A stretch of 5,781 bases of DNA. Source: GCA-2733415 sp964608925 (lineage in GTDB: Bacteria; Bacteroidota; Bacteroidia; Flavobacteriales; Flavobacteriaceae). The stretch covers positions 1 through 5,781 of the forward strand of contig CAZSQD010000160.1 of assembly GCA_964608925.1 (NCBI GenBank), given 5' to 3'. Shown here piece by piece: positions 1 to 5,781 of the stretch. The position numbers were made by a program, and so were the translations under genes. A model generated the notes under the pieces. That model did no database searches. It was not told where the DNA came from and saw nothing but the letters and a program-made list of their open reading frames with translations. Every line of letters begins with the position of its first letter. Position 1 is the stretch's first letter.

Positions 1-1755
1 GTAATTGTTCATTTTAGAGTAAAAGACACTCATTCCCATTTTTACCTTATTTATTTTTTTAGCTATGGAGATTTCTAATTGATGATTAATTTCCGACTCT
101 AAATTTGGGTTACCTATATATTTACGTCCATCTGCACCAATAGTAAAACGGTGTATGTAGCGTTCCGTCATAGATGGTGTTCTTGTACCTCTACCAAACG
201 CCGCTTCCAACTGTAATCCGTTTTTTCTATATTTTAAAGCAATATTACCGCCTATAACTACATCACTTATGTCATCAATTTTCCCTCCGTAAAGGTTCAC
301 GAATTTTTGAGAAGGGTCTTTAATACTTGAATTTACAAAATCGGTTCGAGCACCTACTGTTGCCGTTACTTTTTTTGATATTCTGTAATTTGCCTCTGCA
401 AAAATACCATAATCTTCAACGGTTGCGTCTTGCCATACTTTTATTTTTTTGATGATAGGTGTAGGTAACGGCATGCCATTCATAGCTTTGATAACTACTG
501 TTTTATTTCCGTCACGCTTAATAATGTCAGCATCAAAACCTGCATAAATTAGTAATTTTTTTGAAGGCGTTAGAGCTAATTCAAATTTACCTCCCATAGT
601 ATTTGAGGTTACGGGTGTGCGTGCATCTATCATTGGGTAATTAGGACGGGTATCATCATTAGCATATCCGTTAGTCATTAAATGATCTACAAAAGAATAA
701 TATCCTTTTGCCGAAATACTTTTAATTTTTTCAGAAACGGATGTAATTTTATAATCCAATCCTGCCATATAACTATCGTCTTTTGGAGAATCCATTGGTA
801 AACCTGCGTGCATAATGTTTTTGCCAAATTTCTGACGCCAATCTAATTGTAATCGTTGATTTTTTTTAGGACTATACCCAGCTTTTACGGAGTAACTATT
901 GGTTTCAAAACCAGCAGATGTTTCTGTGTCTTTACCATCGGTGTAATTACCAAAATCTCTGCGTTCGGTATTTACGGTAATGTCATATTTTTCTTTTGCG
1001 TATACTACTTCTGCTCTTGCAACAAGGTTTTCTCCATTGGTTTCATAACCCGCTTGTACGCTACCACTAATTCCAAATTTTTCTGGAGTTGATGCGTTAG
1101 TAATTAAATTTACAATACCTCCAAAATTTTGACCAAAACGTACGGTAAAAGGCCCTTTTACCACTTCTATTTTTTGTATCTCTTCAGGTATAACATGTGC
1201 TGTTATGGGGTCCATTCTATTAGGGCAGGCGTGTACCATTTTCATGCCACCATCATACTTAATATTCATTTGCTCATATTTAAAAGCGCGTAATGAAGGT
1301 TCTGTTGCGGTTGCTCCTCTTTTTTGAATGCTAAAACCTGGTATATCATTAAATAAATCGGTAATATTTCTGGGTTGACTCCCTTTTTTGACCTTATCTA
1401 TTACTACTACAGAGTGTGATATATCTTGTAACGGATCGGCCTTTATTATAATTTCATTTAAAGAAATAGGTTTTTCAACCATGGTAATGATGTTGTCATT
1501 ACTTAAAGTTGTTTTTTGTGTAATAAATGATAAATGAGTAATTTCTATTGCTACATTTTCTATTGTGTTTATAGTAAAAATACCCGCTTCATTACTTACT
1601 GCATAATTTGGAGTATCAATTATTTTTATAACAGCATTAGTAATAGGTTCTTGTGTTTTTTTATTGATAATTTTGCCAGTAATATTTGTTTTTTGTGCTA
1701 CAAGAATTGTACTTGTGAGCATTAATAAAAGTACTATTGAAAGTATATTTTTCAT
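1..1755 (-). CDS. TonB-dependent copper receptor, OprC/NosA-like (partial, C-terminus missing)
   Basis: This is an outer-membrane TonB-dependent receptor, probably importing copper. The frame is open for 585 codons from the ATG at 1755 to the window edge, so the last part of the barrel is missing. Residues 1-20 form a signal peptide (cut after LVA). Residues 22-105 resemble a carboxypeptidase-regulatory-like domain (ITGKIINKKTQEPI). The plug follows, at about 107-220, with DLFNDIPGFSIQ and the typical VVKGPFTVRFGQNFGG end, and then beta-barrel strands. The plug carries CPNRMDP (C177, M181) and the barrel carries DHLM (H358, M360). Known OprC binds copper through a CxxxM and an HxM with nearly the same separation (about 180 residues). 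NosA of Pseudomonas stutzeri is the relative tied to nitrous oxide reductase. Further Met/His residues occur at M315, H316 and M321. No Shine-Dalgarno sequence precedes the start. Copper as substrate is inferred from the motifs and the nos context; the receptor assignment itself is near certain. Confidence 0.93.
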   Translation of the reverse strand, partial: MKNILSIVLLLMLTSTILVAQKTNITGKIINKKTQEPITNAVIKIIDTPNYAVSNEAGIFTINTIENVAIEITHLSFITQKTTLSNDNIITMVEKPISLNEIIIKADPLQDISHSVVVIDKVKKGSQPRNITDLFNDIPGFSIQKRGATATEPSLRAFKYEQMNIKYDGGMKMVHACPNRMDPITAHVIPEEIQKIEVVKGPFTVRFGQNFGGIVNLITNASTPEKFGISGSVQAGYETNGENLVARAEVVYAKEKYDITVNTERRDFGNYTDGKDTETSAGFETNSYSVKAGYSPKKNQRLQLDWRQKFGKNIMHAGLPMDSPKDDSYMAGLDYKITSVSEKIKSISAKGYYSFVDHLMTNGYANDDTRPNYPMIDARTPVTSNTMGGKFELALTPSKKLLIYAGFDADIIKRDGNKTVVIKAMNGMPLPTPIIKKIKVWQDATVEDYGIFAEANYRISKKVTATVGARTDFVNSSIKDPSQKFVNLYGGKIDDISDVVIGGNIALKYRKNGLQLEAAFGRGTRTPSMTERYIHRFTIGADGRKYIGNPNLESEINHQLEISIAKKINKVKMGMSVFYSKMNNY

Positions 1756-1883
1756 TTTAATTTATTTTGTAAATTCAATTGTGGTATGATAGCTTAAAAG
1801 GGTTTAATCTTTCAAAAACATCACCTTTATTATAAGCGCTATTGTTTAAAATTAATTAAATTGGTATAAAACAAAGACACTTA

Positions 1884-1910
1884 CTTATACAATTGAATTT
1901 GATTGTTAAG
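1884..1910. other. Imperfect inverted repeat in the receptor leader
   Basis: On the plus strand, CTTA-T-ACAAT and ATTGT-TAAG form 9-bp arms with one unpaired base around an 8-base loop. No T run follows, so it does not look like a terminator. It lies about 130 bp upstream of the receptor start and could be an operator or a leader hairpin. It could also be chance in AT-rich DNA. Confidence 0.2.
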
Positions 1911-1923
1911 CATAGGTTTTACG

Positions 1924-1947
1924 ACTTATTTTAAAAATAAAATAAGT
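1924..1947 (-). terminator. Possible terminator after the small Cys-motif gene
   Basis: A perfect 10-bp inverted repeat (ACTTATTTTA, four-base loop, TAAAATAAGT) starts about 29 bases past the stop of the upstream gene. The stem is nearly all A-T, and the clear T run (1950-1955) lies on the plus-strand side, so for minus-strand transcripts the signal is weak. It may attenuate rather than end transcription into the receptor gene, for which I find no convincing promoter of its own. Confidence 0.35.
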
Positions 1948-1975
1948 GCTTTTTTAATAAAATAATTTGAAAATC

Positions 1976-2371
1976 TTAGCTTAAAACGGGTGGGGGAGTA
2001 TCTATTTCATAGCTTTTATGAAGCGTATTATAGCTATGGAAATCGAAAATATTTTTAGTGATAAAGGAATTGAAATTAGTAAAATAAATTTCATTTATGG
2101 GTTGTAAAAAAACATATTCAATACGTGTATTTTGAGTATTTTTTATAGGTGTGTTTTTTGAGGAAGGAGCTACGTCAACATTTAACCTTTTCATTAATTG
2201 ACACTTACCATTACACCCTTTTTGTGCTGCTTTTTGAACGCATAAGGTTTTTGCTATTTCATCTTGGTTTATCATAAAATCAACTACAATAATAATGTTA
2301 TTCATATTGTAAAAAAACAATATGAATATTAAAAATAGTGCAGTTATTGTATGTTTAAAAGACGTTTTCAC
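1976..2371 (-). CDS. Small uncharacterised membrane-anchored or secreted protein with CNGKC motif
   Basis: This is a protein of 131 residues if it starts at the GTG at 2371. An in-frame GTG at 2389 would add six residues, but it lies upstream of the predicted transcription start. The next ATG (2305) would remove most of the hydrophobic segment. Residues 9-30 are hydrophobic (signal anchor or uncleaved signal peptide), then VVDFMINQDEIAKTLC leads into C44, C53 and C57, with CNGKC at 53-57 followed by QLMKRL. The rest is polar and ends in PPPVLS. I recognise the pattern (NQDxIAxxLC, then CNGKCxLxxxL) as a small Bacteroidetes family with no assigned function that I know of. The three Cys plus M60 suggest metal binding or thiol chemistry outside the cytoplasm. 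Its place between the nos operon and a copper receptor suggests a role in copper handling, which is inference. A Crp/Fnr-like site and a -7 element lie just upstream. Confidence 0.8.
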   Translation of the reverse strand: MKTSFKHTITALFLIFILFFYNMNNIIIVVDFMINQDEIAKTLCVQKAAQKGCNGKCQLMKRLNVDVAPSSKNTPIKNTQNTRIEYVFLQPINEIYFTNFNSFITKNIFDFHSYNTLHKSYEIDTPPPVLS

Positions 2372-2375
2372 TTTA

Positions 2376-2383
2376 CAAAAGTA
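2376..2383 (-). promoter_or_regulatory. Bacteroidetes -7 promoter element
   Basis: The minus strand reads TACTTTTG, a perfect match to the Bacteroidetes -7 consensus TAnnTTTG. It predicts a transcription start near 2371. No TTTG/TTG -33 element is seen at the usual distance upstream, as would be expected of a promoter that depends on an activator. The match is short, so chance in AT-rich DNA cannot be excluded; the placement relative to the palindrome at 2400-2425 is what makes it credible. Confidence 0.5.
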
Positions 2384-2385
2384 CG

Positions 2386-2445
2386 ACACCCTTTATTTGT
2401 TTAATATGATAAAAGTCATATTAAATTTTCTTAATTCAAGGGTGT
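2386..2445. repeat. Outer inverted repeat enclosing the operator
   Basis: ACACCCTT (2386-2393) and its exact reverse complement AAGGGTGT (2438-2445) flank the Crp/Fnr-like palindrome. Their centre is only 3 bp from the palindrome's centre. The left arm lies between the operator and the -7 element. The G/C-rich arms stand out in this AT-rich gap. Function is unknown. Confidence 0.4.
2400..2425. promoter_or_regulatory. Crp/Fnr-type operator palindrome
   Basis: A perfect inverted repeat has 10-bp arms, TTTAATATGA and TCATATTAAA, around TAAAAG. Its core, TGA-N6-TCA, is the half-site pattern and spacing recognised by the Crp/Fnr superfamily. The centre at 2412.5 is about 41 bp upstream of the start predicted from the -7 element at 2376-2383, the classical class II activator position. 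Regulation of nos and denitrification genes by Fnr/Dnr-type proteins is well known in other bacteria; which regulator binds here is not visible. Confidence 0.62.
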
Positions 2446-2486
2446 AGAGAGTAAGCTTTAAGTTAAAAATTATATGTAAATATTAG

Positions 2487-2526
2487 AAAAACAACCCTCT
2501 TGATAAGTATTAGTGGGGTGTTTTTT
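2487..2526 (-). terminator. Terminator of the nosLDFY operon (probably bidirectional)
   Basis: The hairpin begins about 6 bases past the nosY stop codon. On the minus strand, AAAAACACCCC pairs with GGGTTGTTTTT with one mismatch, extended by a CT/AG pair after another mismatch, around an 11-base loop. The pairing A and T runs on each side give a U-rich tail in either direction. No plus-strand gene needs it in this window, so its main role is likely to end nosY transcription and separate it from the promoter at about 2371-2425. Confidence 0.6.
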
Positions 2527-2531
2527 CGTAA

Positions 2532-3314
2532 TTAAAAATCTTTTTTCAATAATTTTCTATTCATTCTAAATAACGGAATAATCACCCATAAGCACAATAC
2601 AAAGAAAGAGATAAAGGCGCCTAAATTTGTGCCTAAAAAGTCTTTAAAAACAGCTCCTGTGTACCCTAAAAGTGCTGAGATGTCTAGTTTTAATAAAATT
2701 AAAATTCGTGATAAATCAATAGGGTTTAACATAGTAGCTACTAAAGAAAATTTATCTAGCGGATACTCATTAAAGGTCATTAATGATATCATAAAAAGAC
2801 CATCATAAATAACAGCTAAAAATAACCACATTAAAATAGCATATCCAAAACCTTTTATCTTATTTTCTGTAGATAATGCAATGTTATACGCTAATGCTAC
2901 AAAAATAAAATTTAAGAATGTACCTATTAAAATGAGTAAACTAAAATCAAATATAACAGCAGATTTAAATAAACCGTACGCTATAAACGGGATACCTAAA
3001 CCTAATACTAAACTTAAGGTTAAGGATAGTGAGATGCCTAAATATTGCCCCATAAAAATTTGTTTTCTTTTTATAGGTTGTGCTAATAGTAACTCGGTAA
3101 ATTCTTTTGAATTGTAGTAGTACATTACTCCAAAAACAGTACCTATTAATGGTGTTAGTACAATGATAATGTTCATGATGGTTATGACAGCTTTATTCAT
3201 GTCATTATTTAAAAATAGTAGTGTAAAACCTAATAATAAATAGAAAATAAAATACACGTAACTCCATCGGCTACGTAACAAATCATAAATACTGTATTTT
3301 AATATTTTAAGCAT
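2532..3314 (-). CDS. nosY: NosY, ABC-type membrane subunit for nitrous oxide reductase maturation
   Basis: This is the 260-residue integral membrane partner of the NosF ATPase. The NosDFY complex is needed to assemble the copper centres of NosZ. Six hydrophobic segments are visible, at about 18-36, 42-66, 96-116, 122-146, 156-180 and 231-250. The cytoplasmic stretch EFTELLLAQPIKRKQ (71-85) after the second segment resembles the coupling region of ABC-2-type permeases that meets the ATPase. The LNPIDLSR motif (196-203) is typical of NosY proteins. The length is close to the usual one. Its ATG overlaps the end of nosF by 8 bases, indicating translational coupling, and a terminator hairpin follows the stop. 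Without the nos context this would only be called an ABC-2 permease, but the gene order makes the assignment firm. Confidence 0.95.
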   Translation of the reverse strand: MLKILKYSIYDLLRSRWSYVYFIFYLLLGFTLLFLNNDMNKAVITIMNIIIVLTPLIGTVFGVMYYYNSKEFTELLLAQPIKRKQIFMGQYLGISLSLTLSLVLGLGIPFIAYGLFKSAVIFDFSLLILIGTFLNFIFVALAYNIALSTENKIKGFGYAILMWLFLAVIYDGLFMISLMTFNEYPLDKFSLVATMLNPIDLSRILILLKLDISALLGYTGAVFKDFLGTNLGAFISFFVLCLWVIIPLFRMNRKLLKKDF

Positions 3315-4014
3315 ATTGATGAGATATTAAGTTTGCAATTGCATGTTCTAAATTGGGTTGATTGGTTTGCTTTTTTAATTGGGGCACACTTCCTTTAAAA
3401 TAGATTTTCCCGTCTAAAAGGAACACTATTTCATCCGCCATTTCATCTACAAAACTCATAATGTGTGTGGTTATTAAAATAGTTTTTCCTTTTTGTTTTT
3501 CCTTTGTAATTAGTTCTTTTAAATAAATTAATGCAATAGGGTCTAACCCTGTTGTGGGTTCGTCTAAAATAATTAAATCACTGTCAAACATAAAGGTTAA
3601 TACTAAATTTACTTTTTGTTTGGTACCTCCAGAAAGGTTGCCTAATTTTTTATTTAAAAATGAATTTAGACCAAATAAACTAATTAACTCTTGTTCATTA
3701 GCTTCTTTTGGGCGTAAATTTTTAACCATATTTATCAATTCAATCACCGATAAATTGGCAGGGAAATTGGCTATTTGTGGTAAATAATTTAAATTATTTC
3801 GGTACTCCCATTTTTTTAAAATGTTTACGCCATCCAATTCAATTTCTCCTTTATTAGGCACTACCATACCTAAAATAGTTTTAATTAAGGTGGTTTTACC
3901 GGAGCCATTAGGTCCTAAAATAGCAAAAACACCTCCTTTGTTTATGGTTAAATCTAATCCTTCTAAAACGGTTAGTTTTCCAAATTTTTTATGTAGATTT
4001 TTTATGGTTATCAT
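3307..4014 (-). CDS. nosF: NosF, ABC ATPase for nitrous oxide reductase maturation
   Basis: This is a cytoplasmic ATP-binding subunit of 235 residues that drives the NosDFY machine. All ABC motifs are present: Walker A GPNGSGKTT (34-42), Q-loop Q80 (YLPQ), signature LSGGTKQK (127-134), Walker B LIILDEP (147-153) with the catalytic Glu, D-loop GLD (156-158) and the switch His H184 (TTH). It is a single-domain ATPase, so it should act as a homodimer under a NosY dimer. It starts 4 bases after the nosD stop and overlaps nosY by 8 bases. No Shine-Dalgarno sequence is visible, as is usual in this phylum. The sequence alone resembles many ABC-2 exporter ATPases; the position between nosD and nosY identifies it. 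Confidence 0.96.
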   Translation of the reverse strand: MITIKNLHKKFGKLTVLEGLDLTINKGGVFAILGPNGSGKTTLIKTILGMVVPNKGEIELDGVNILKKWEYRNNLNYLPQIANFPANLSVIELINMVKNLRPKEANEQELISLFGLNSFLNKKLGNLSGGTKQKVNLVLTFMFDSDLIILDEPTTGLDPIALIYLKELITKEKQKGKTILITTHIMSFVDEMADEIVFLLDGKIYFKGSVPQLKKQTNQPNLEHAIANLISHQYA

Positions 4015-4018
4015 AATC

Positions 4019-5257
4019 TTAATCTAATGGATTTATGGGTTTCATTAAAGGTTTTGTGTCAGTTAAATTATCAGGCGTAAAAACAGGAGATACTTTTTCA
4101 GAAAAATTAATAATATCTACAAATAAACTTCTTAATAATACTAAGGTTTCAGGTGTTTTATTAACCACGTATGAAAATAGTTTTACGGGCCTAAAAGCAA
4201 CATCACCTATGCCATTTTTGTCAATATCATAGCCTGTATATTCACTCCAATAATTGGCTTCAAATTTATTATCATTTAATCTGCTATTGTAGGATAGGTC
4301 AAAAGAGTTGCTCTGAAAATTATTGTATTCAAATATGTTTTTATAGCACCCTCCAGTAAATTTTAATGCCCAACCGTTTCTTATAAAATGGTTGTTTTTA
4401 TAATTGATACGGTTACAGCCGTCAATATTAATACCAATGGTATTTTGCTCAAAAATATTGTCGGTAATATCCGCATCATAAATTTCTTTTAATAATAAGC
4501 CATAAGAGGCTGTTCCCCAATTATAATGAAAGGTGTTGTGGTGCATTTTAATAAATTTTGAAAACATTACGGCAACACCTGCTCCGTTTTTTTTAAACTC
4601 ATTATGATGATATTCGTTATGGTTGGAAAACATAAAATGCAAACCATATCTAATATTATTTGTGCTAGCATTGTTGGAAATATGGCTATTGTTTACAAAC
4701 TCTAAATAAATACCATCCCGCATTTTGGTAATGGTATTTTGCTCTATTCGTAATTTTTTGCATTTCCAAACATGTACTCCATTACCAGCGGTGCTTTCTT
4801 TTTTGGCACTACCTGTTATGGTATTATTTTGTATAACACCAAATTTTGAACTTTGTATAATAAAAGCATAAAATACATTTTCTAAAATATTGTTTTTTAA
4901 TGTGAAGTTAGTTGATTTTGAAACAAATATGGCTGCAATTTCTTTGGTATAGCTCATCCCTATATTCTTGATTTTGAAACCAGAAATACTAAAATTATTT
5001 GCTTTTATGGCAAATACACTATCGGTTTTATTTTCGGCATCAATTACAGGGTAGTTTTCTCCAATAAGATGAATGCCTTTATGGATAAATATTTTAGTTT
5101 CTTTGTATATTCCACTTTTTACTAAAATAGTATCTTTTTCTTTAGCTAAATGTACCGCTTCTTTTATTGTTTTTACGTCACAAGATGCGCAAACAGTTAT
5201 TGTATTTGCGTTAGTAATACTTGTGAAAAAGAACGATAGAAGTATGAAATATTTCAT
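4019..5257 (-). CDS. nosD: NosD, periplasmic beta-helix copper-site maturation protein
   Basis: NosD is the periplasmic protein that binds NosFY, receives Cu(I) from NosL and helps mature the copper sites of NosZ. This one has 412 residues. Residues 1-17 form a Sec signal peptide (ending SITNA). From about 29 to 335 the chain shows repeating right-handed beta-helix rungs, with many N-x-I and NN turns (for example IQNNTITG and IEQNTITKMRDGIYLEF). Family-typical stretches include RYGLHFMFSN (203-212), NYWSEY (335-340), DIDKNGIGD (344-352) and a C-terminal region ending PVFTPDNLTDTKPLMKP (391-407) that resembles Pseudomonas NosD. Residues 207-246 are rich in His and Met (LHFMFSNHNEYHHN, then MHHNTFHYN), plausible copper contacts. 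A CASC pair (C23, C26) follows the signal peptide. The gene starts 4 bases after nosL and ends 4 bases before nosF. Confidence 0.97.
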   Translation of the reverse strand: MKYFILLSFFFTSITNANTITVCASCDVKTIKEAVHLAKEKDTILVKSGIYKETKIFIHKGIHLIGENYPVIDAENKTDSVFAIKANNFSISGFKIKNIGMSYTKEIAAIFVSKSTNFTLKNNILENVFYAFIIQSSKFGVIQNNTITGSAKKESTAGNGVHVWKCKKLRIEQNTITKMRDGIYLEFVNNSHISNNASTNNIRYGLHFMFSNHNEYHHNEFKKNGAGVAVMFSKFIKMHHNTFHYNWGTASYGLLLKEIYDADITDNIFEQNTIGINIDGCNRINYKNNHFIRNGWALKFTGGCYKNIFEYNNFQSNSFDLSYNSRLNDNKFEANYWSEYTGYDIDKNGIGDVAFRPVKLFSYVVNKTPETLVLLRSLFVDIINFSEKVSPVFTPDNLTDTKPLMKPINPLD

Positions 5258-5261
5258 GCAA

Positions 5262-5705
5262 TTACTTTGTAAATTTTGCCTTTAACTCTTCCCAAGTATA
5301 TATTTGACCGCTATGCATTGATTGTGTTTTTTTTGCCATTTCTATGGATGAAAAAGCAGTTAAGTTTGCACCCATAGGGCTTTTTATAGCTTCGGTAATA
5401 ATATATGTAGCAGCGTTTGCAGCAACTAACTCTCCTGGTTTAGCGTAATTAGCTACTAAAACAAATGCCATTTTATTTTCACTTTTATCTTGTAGTAATT
5501 GATTTACTAAACACTCTATTGCATCAAATTGATAAGAGCGTCCTTTTTTAGTAACATATTGTGCGGCGTGAGTTTCATCAACAACAGTCATGTCACAAAA
5601 TGCACAATGATCATTCCCGTAATCTATTTTTTTAGGGGTAACTGTGCAAGATGATAGTGCAAAAAAACTAAGCAATAATGCTATAAATAAATGATTATTT
5701 TTCAT
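5262..5705 (-). CDS. nosL: NosL, Cu(I)-binding lipoprotein for nitrous oxide reductase
   Basis: NosL is a membrane-anchored copper chaperone that delivers Cu(I) to NosD. I chose the ATG at 5705, giving 147 residues, because it begins a proper lipoprotein signal (MKNNHLFIALLLSFFALSSC, lipobox LSSC, lipidated C20). An in-frame GTG at 5720 would only add a poor five-residue tail. The mature protein carries the hallmark HCAFCDM motif (C34, C37, M39), followed by the conserved block THAAQYVTKKGRSYQFDAIECL (46-66), which includes a further Cys, C65. The length fits the family. It is the first gene of the tight nosLDFY cluster seen here, with nosD starting 4 bases after its stop. The operon probably continues upstream outside the window, and I see no convincing promoter in the 76 bases available upstream. 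Confidence 0.97.
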   Translation of the reverse strand: MKNNHLFIALLLSFFALSSCTVTPKKIDYGNDHCAFCDMTVVDETHAAQYVTKKGRSYQFDAIECLVNQLLQDKSENKMAFVLVANYAKPGELVAANAATYIITEAIKSPMGANLTAFSSIEMAKKTQSMHSGQIYTWEELKAKFTK

Positions 5706-5781
5706 AGAATAAAGGTACACTTAAATTTTAAAAAATTACAATTATTAGAAATGAGAATGGGTATTGCAGCTAATGCAATGG

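Noticed and set aside
856..1725. Plus-strand open frames (856-1092 and 1534-1725) rich in Phe, Tyr and Cys.
   Set aside because: They lie opposite the receptor coding sequence, and their composition is what an antisense frame of AT-rich DNA gives.
1872..1879. TGTCTTTG on the minus strand as a -7 element for the receptor gene.
   Set aside because: It departs from TAnnTTTG at a key base and has no TTG at the right distance upstream.
2881..3117. Plus-strand open frame opposite nosY.
   Set aside because: It is a shadow of the nosY coding frame with no recognisable protein features.
3554..4027. Two plus-strand open frames (3554-3787 and 3821-4027) opposite nosF.
   Set aside because: They are antisense to a gene with complete ABC motifs, and their products show no domain or signal.
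5710..5741. A near -7 match (TACCTTTA) with a TTG 21 bases upstream, in front of nosL.
   Set aside because: It has one mismatch in a short AT-rich motif, its start would fall right at the nosL ATG, and nosL probably lies inside a longer operon.
5706..5781. Possible end of an upstream minus-strand gene: one frame stays open from the edge and stops at a TGA overlapping the nosL ATG; another ends HCISCNTHSHF then TAA at 5745-5747.
   Set aside because: Only 76 bases are available. Neither tail resembles a protein I recognise, and HCISCN is not a CxxCH haem site, so I cannot choose between them.
5751..5781. A plus-strand ATG followed by RMGIAANAM to the window edge, which could start a divergent gene.
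   Set aside because: Ten codons are too few to support a gene, and no promoter or ribosome site supports it.

Overview
The window looks like part of the chromosome of a member of the Bacteroidetes, most likely a flavobacterium. It is very AT-rich, its genes lack Shine-Dalgarno sequences, it contains a TAnnTTTG-type promoter element, and its TonB-dependent receptor begins with the carboxypeptidase-regulatory-like domain typical of that phylum. All six recognised genes lie on the minus strand, so transcription runs from high to low coordinates. It is an accessory locus for making nitrous oxide reductase (NosZ) and supplying it with copper. nosZ itself is not in the window and is expected upstream, beyond position 5781.

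Right part (about 5705 down to 2532): a tight operon, nosL-nosD-nosF-nosY, with 4-base gaps between nosL/nosD and nosD/nosF and an 8-base overlap between nosF and nosY. NosL is a Cu(I)-binding lipoprotein. NosD is a periplasmic beta-helix protein. NosF (ATPase) and NosY (membrane subunit) form the ABC-type machine that works with NosD in maturing the copper sites of NosZ. A hairpin with flanking A and T runs ends the operon at 2487-2526.

Middle (2371-2531): a short intergenic region that holds a striking control region. A 26-bp perfect palindrome with a TGA-N6-TCA core, the pattern of Crp/Fnr-family sites, is centred about 41 bp upstream of the transcription start predicted from a perfect TACTTTTG -7 element. 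It is nested in a second, larger inverted repeat. This reads as an activator-dependent promoter for the next genes, possibly responding to low oxygen or nitric oxide.

Left part (2371 down to 1): a small membrane-anchored or secreted protein with a C-x8-C-x3-C pattern (CNGKC motif), whose family I recognise only as uncharacterised, then a 220-bp gap with two hairpins, then a TonB-dependent receptor that runs off the left edge. The receptor carries the CPNRMDP motif and a downstream HLM, matching the CxxxM-HxM copper site of OprC/NosA. The window therefore appears to encode a copper route from the outer membrane (receptor) through the periplasm (small Cys protein, NosL, NosD) to NosZ. The role of the small Cys protein in this route is inference.
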